DNA of 64,000 bases, taken from contig QEYB01001666.1 in NCBI GenBank assembly GCA_017562135.1, positions 1 through 64,000 on the forward strand, written 5' to 3'. This stretch comes from Dipylidium caninum. Lineage: Eukaryota > Platyhelminthes > Cestoda > Cyclophyllidea > Dipylidiidae. A program made the translations under genes and the position numbers. Positions 60,701 to 64,000 of the stretch are shown piece by piece. Below the pieces are notes generated by a model that saw only the letters and a program-made list of their open reading frames with translations, had not been told where the DNA came from and searched no databases. Position 1 is the first letter of the stretch; every line of letters starts with the position of its first letter.

Positions 60701-62923
60701 TAGTAATACTTCATGAACTCTTTCTCCTATACATAATGTCAAATCAGATAACTGAAAAAGAATACGATGGAACCAGAACAAAGGGAATTAAGACAATACG
60801 AGTCTATTTCTCACATTCAACGTAAGCTTGGAAGAATATACAAATACTCAGATTTAATTAACTCTTTTTGTAATTCCGGGAACTTCCTCAATTACTTTTC
60901 ATTTGACCGATCAGGGTGAGATAAGATACTGATATCCGAAGTTGTCTGTCAGGAATCTTTTCACCTAGGAAACTGTTAATAGACACGTCATAAAAGACAG
61001 TTCTATTTCAAGTACTTTCATCGGCCAGTGGGCAGCTGGTAAAACGCCAACCAAGAGGAGGGAAAGAGGCGGTTTACTTGAAGACATTCACAAAAAGAAG
61101 TGTGATTTATGAGCTCCAATTATCGCTCCTTTTCTCGTCGCCTCGCAAAGAAGGATCAAATTCTACTGTACCCCGAGAAAATAAAACAAACGTCATTTCC
61201 TCTTTACCATCATCAGCGTGCACTTACTTTTCCTCACAAGGTGCTTTTCCTCCTCCTAATTCTCTATTTAGGAAGAACGCGAGAGGAAGTGAAAAAAACG
61301 CAGAAATGGTTAACACTTTTGGTATCACTTTTGCTAATGAATCCCAAAATTACGCGGAAAATATTGAATGAAATAGGTCAAAACTCACTATTAATTTCGT
61401 ACATTGTAGTCCTTTCTTAAGCATTGAAGGTGAAATAAGAGGAGAAGACTAGGTGACACCTTTTGAGGCGAGGGCGTTTGACTGTGTGAGAGGAAAAAAA
61501 ATATAGTTTGGTGCATGTGGCCAAGTTCATTTCTTCTTTGTCCAGTTGACATTTAGTTACGTTGAACTTATTTCCGTCTGACACAGCAGATAGGGGCTGT
61601 TGTGGACAACTTGATGCCATAAAACAGGGCTTGAAACTATTGCCCAGCGAGTGGTCAAGAAATGGCCAGAAAAATCACATCCGCTCGTTCATTCATATCA
61701 CTGGAAATTAATCGGGAGCCAAGACAAAGAATGTAAATTGGAGACTGGAGGATGGAGAAGGAGGTGGATTTGAATGCTACACGAGGGATGGTCATTTTGA
61801 TGTGTGTCTTCCTTACCCCTTGTCTAATGGGTCTTCTTTTCATACTCCTCAAAGTAGGAAGATTGAAACTGAGGAAAAAAAACTGAATTCCTAGGGTCTC
61901 CTTCATTTGATCTGTATCTAAATCATTCTTTGCCTCAAATGGTGGTGAAGGCGTGATAGAGTGGCAAGCAGGAGGCTGCAGACTAGGTGACGTAATTTAA
62001 TATCTCTTCGCAAAAATAGCATTATTCACTTAAATTGTCGCCAGCGTTTATTCATCGTTCCATCGTTACGCTAGGTAAACGTCGAATAAACCGGAATATG
62101 ACGGTCAGATGAGGATGGATGGATGGATGGATGTCTTGTAAACGAAAATAACAAAGCATAAGGCGACAATCTCAGTTTGATTCCCTTATTGAAGTTTTAG
62201 CTAAATGTGTAGCCGAAGACATCACTTACTGAGAGCGATGCTGGTTTTACAGGCAAAAGCCAGACTTATTCGTATTTTGCGGTGGAATTATTAATACTCT
62301 CACAAGTAGCGAAGGCAGGATAATTTGTTCGTTGGCATGATCTTGCAGCATGGTGAGGTGTGTCTGTTTCCTCGGACACACTTCAAGCGATAGACTCGGT
62401 TAACGCCCCACCCCGCCCCGCCATGAGCATTCTGTCTTTCTTTTGTCCTAAACACCAGACTTAGTGGCACAGGATTTTTGTTCAGTCGTTTGTTATAAAG
62501 TGACGAATAACACGGAATATTTGTGATGTAAATATTTGTTATGTGCTCTGCCAGAAGAGATAGCCATGCTCTAATCCCCTCTAATGACTTGACATTTTCT
62601 CTAGTTGGGTGGTCGCAGGGGAGTAAATTAAGTTCCGAGTGATAACATGAAAAGCCTGAGGAGAGTGTAGAAGCATATTGGCAGGGGCTTCCTTTTCTCG
62701 CCTTCCAGGTCCTTCACTGACGCCGACCCAAGTGGGTGTCGAGAACGGAGTTTTCTCCGGCGATCTGTACCGACGCAGTGCTAGCAGCGGTCGTGGAAGC
62801 AGTGAGGATAGCAGTGCCACCGGTGGGAGCGTTTTTGTCCTCGGTGGCGGGAACACCGAAGAGCGCCTCTATAAGCAGCCCTGTTGTCAACCGCAAGCGA
62901 ACGGATGCATCGTCACTCGACTG
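57765..62923 (+). CDS. PAK: p21-activated kinase (PAK), N-terminal regulatory part; gene runs off the window
   Basis: Serine/threonine kinase activated by Rac/Cdc42; only the regulatory N-terminus lies here. Exons 57765-58058, 59772-59931 and 62709-62923, with phases 0 and 1 agreeing and introns of 1.7 and 2.8 kb. Features in order: RTPAPPLRTTST, matching the Nck-binding proline motif of PAK1-3 (PPAPPMRNTST); AKPLPPTPG, a second proline motif; a basic patch (RRERRVKKGK); the CRIB domain ISFPMKVHHEVHV then TIDPTSGEFTGMPAEWVAML. Both CRIB histidines and the GEFTGMP motif are kept, while the Phe before the first His is Val. A Ser/Gly-rich linker follows (RRSASSGRGSSED). The start is the ATG at 57765; the frame is open a little upstream after an AG, so an earlier exon is possible. 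The kinase domain must lie beyond 64000. Confidence 0.85.
62110..62133 (+). repeat. GGAT tetranucleotide repeat
   Basis: Short GGAT array in the second intron of the PAK gene. Confidence 0.85.
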
Positions 62924-64000
62924 GTATTCTTTCTTTTTGCTATTTTAATATGACGTGCTTTTTTTAACTGTCTACTTACTGACCTTAGATTAATTTTTCA
63001 CTTATCTGAATTGCCCTTCTTGTAGTTATACGTAGATATTTTAAGACCTCATACATTTTTTATCCCACTTCTCTGAGTCATCTCGTCCAGATATGCTGGT
63101 GTGAGTTAAATCGTTTTTGGAGTTCTTTTCATGTTTTTCGTCCCTTCTTTTGCCACTTCGCAGGGTATGCTTCTCTTAGCTTGCCCTGAGCAGATTTGAA
63201 GGCCGATGAAATTTGCACTGGTTATGCGTTCTTTTTGCAAAATCTCGGGGTTTTATCCATATGTAGCGTTAATGGTCTTGGAAACTCGTCTAAATGTCAA
63301 CTTTTACCAAACGGGAAGGCTTAATCATAGCACTTTCCCTATTTTCTTTCGATATGGTCAAAATATAACTTATTTTAGGGCATTAACAATTACACCTTAT
63401 TATTTTAAATTAGCCTCCCTCCTCCTCTCCGTGGTTTAGCATTCTGTCTGGATTCGTTGATTTTCTCGCCGCTTGTCTTCTCTCCATCACACCAGCCATT
63501 CGCCAACTGTTCGTCCCACGGCGTTTGACGTAATACAATCACTTTTATTAGCGTCACGCATATCTTATTCCTCTGAGCTGAGCCTACTGAGTGGAACAAT
63601 TCAACCCTCGATATAAAATAACGCGGGTTTTGTGGACGCCACTTTATAATCCCTTTTTATCACCTCTTTGCCAAGTATTTAAATGTCGCCAGCTCACATA
63701 GACTCCTTTTCCTGCTTACGTTTTCTTCCTATCAGTGAGGGTGGTTTAAATGTGGAGGTTTCGCATGCCCACCCTCCCACTCCCCTTCCTATTTTGACTT
63801 CAAAACACGCCGTTATTTGGCTTTCACGCAAAATATTCAATTGTTCCTCCAGAATGGGAGTGTATAATGCATATTTTAGCGGTAGATCTCTTTCTGCTTT
63901 CCAATTTAATTTGGCTGCCTCGCGGCAAACTTTTCTTTGCAAACCCTCTTTGTAACAGTCAATTTGTCCTCTGGGAACACCGTAGATGGGAAAGGGAAAT
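62924..64000 (+). other. PAK intron running to the window end
   Basis: Starts with the donor GTATTC after exon 3. No further PAK exon (linker or kinase) was recognised before the window ends. Confidence 0.6.

Overview
This window looks like invertebrate animal DNA, and my best guess is a parasitic flatworm, possibly a tapeworm. All genes are split by GT-AG introns that range from 29 nt to several kb. Long gene-free stretches are full of CA/TG, CT and pentanucleotide microsatellites, and the proteins are clear but diverged relatives of animal families. The species assignment is inference; the animal families are seen directly in the translations. All exon limits come from reading splice sites and matching intron phase by eye, without transcript data.

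Layout. (1) 1-5.6 kb: a degenerate region on the + strand with pieces of an SLC1 (glutamate/neutral amino acid) transporter, including two diverged copies of what looks like its C-terminal part. (2) 5.67-14.6 kb, - strand: a 14-exon ABCG half-transporter closest to ABCG2, with two breaks in reading frame. (3) 14.6-17.4 kb: nothing recognised. (4) 17.4-25.7 kb, - strand: a five-exon chromatin protein of about 1,049 aa with two winged-helix domains and a double PHD finger as in KAT6/MOZ, but ending in a SAMD1-type SAM domain and with no acetyltransferase domain. A separate gene with a ZMYM/QRICH1-type C-terminal domain appears to be nested in its second intron, on the same strand. (5) 25.7-34.7 kb: about 9 kb of repeat-rich DNA without a recognised gene. 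(6) 34.68-35.5 kb, - strand: ribosomal protein S3, complete, three exons, with a 5' TOP-like tract. (7) 37.7-56.3 kb, + strand: a MATH-BTB-BACK protein of the SPOP family in eight exons. (8) 57.77 kb to beyond the window end, + strand: the N-terminal part of a p21-activated kinase (PAK) with the CRIB domain; the kinase domain lies outside.

The genes do not form a pathway. RPS3 is translation machinery, the SPOP-like protein is a probable cullin-3 substrate adaptor, PAK is a Rac/Cdc42 effector, the PHD/SAM protein is a probable chromatin reader, and the two transporters are membrane proteins.

The most unusual points are the winged-helix/double-PHD/SAM architecture without a MYST domain, the nested gene with a possible 11-nt micro-exon, the SPOP-like protein with an altered substrate groove and a Cys-rich insertion in its BTB domain, and net single-base frame breaks in conserved exons of three separate genes. 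The breaks could be assembly indels or gene decay; sequence alone does not decide.
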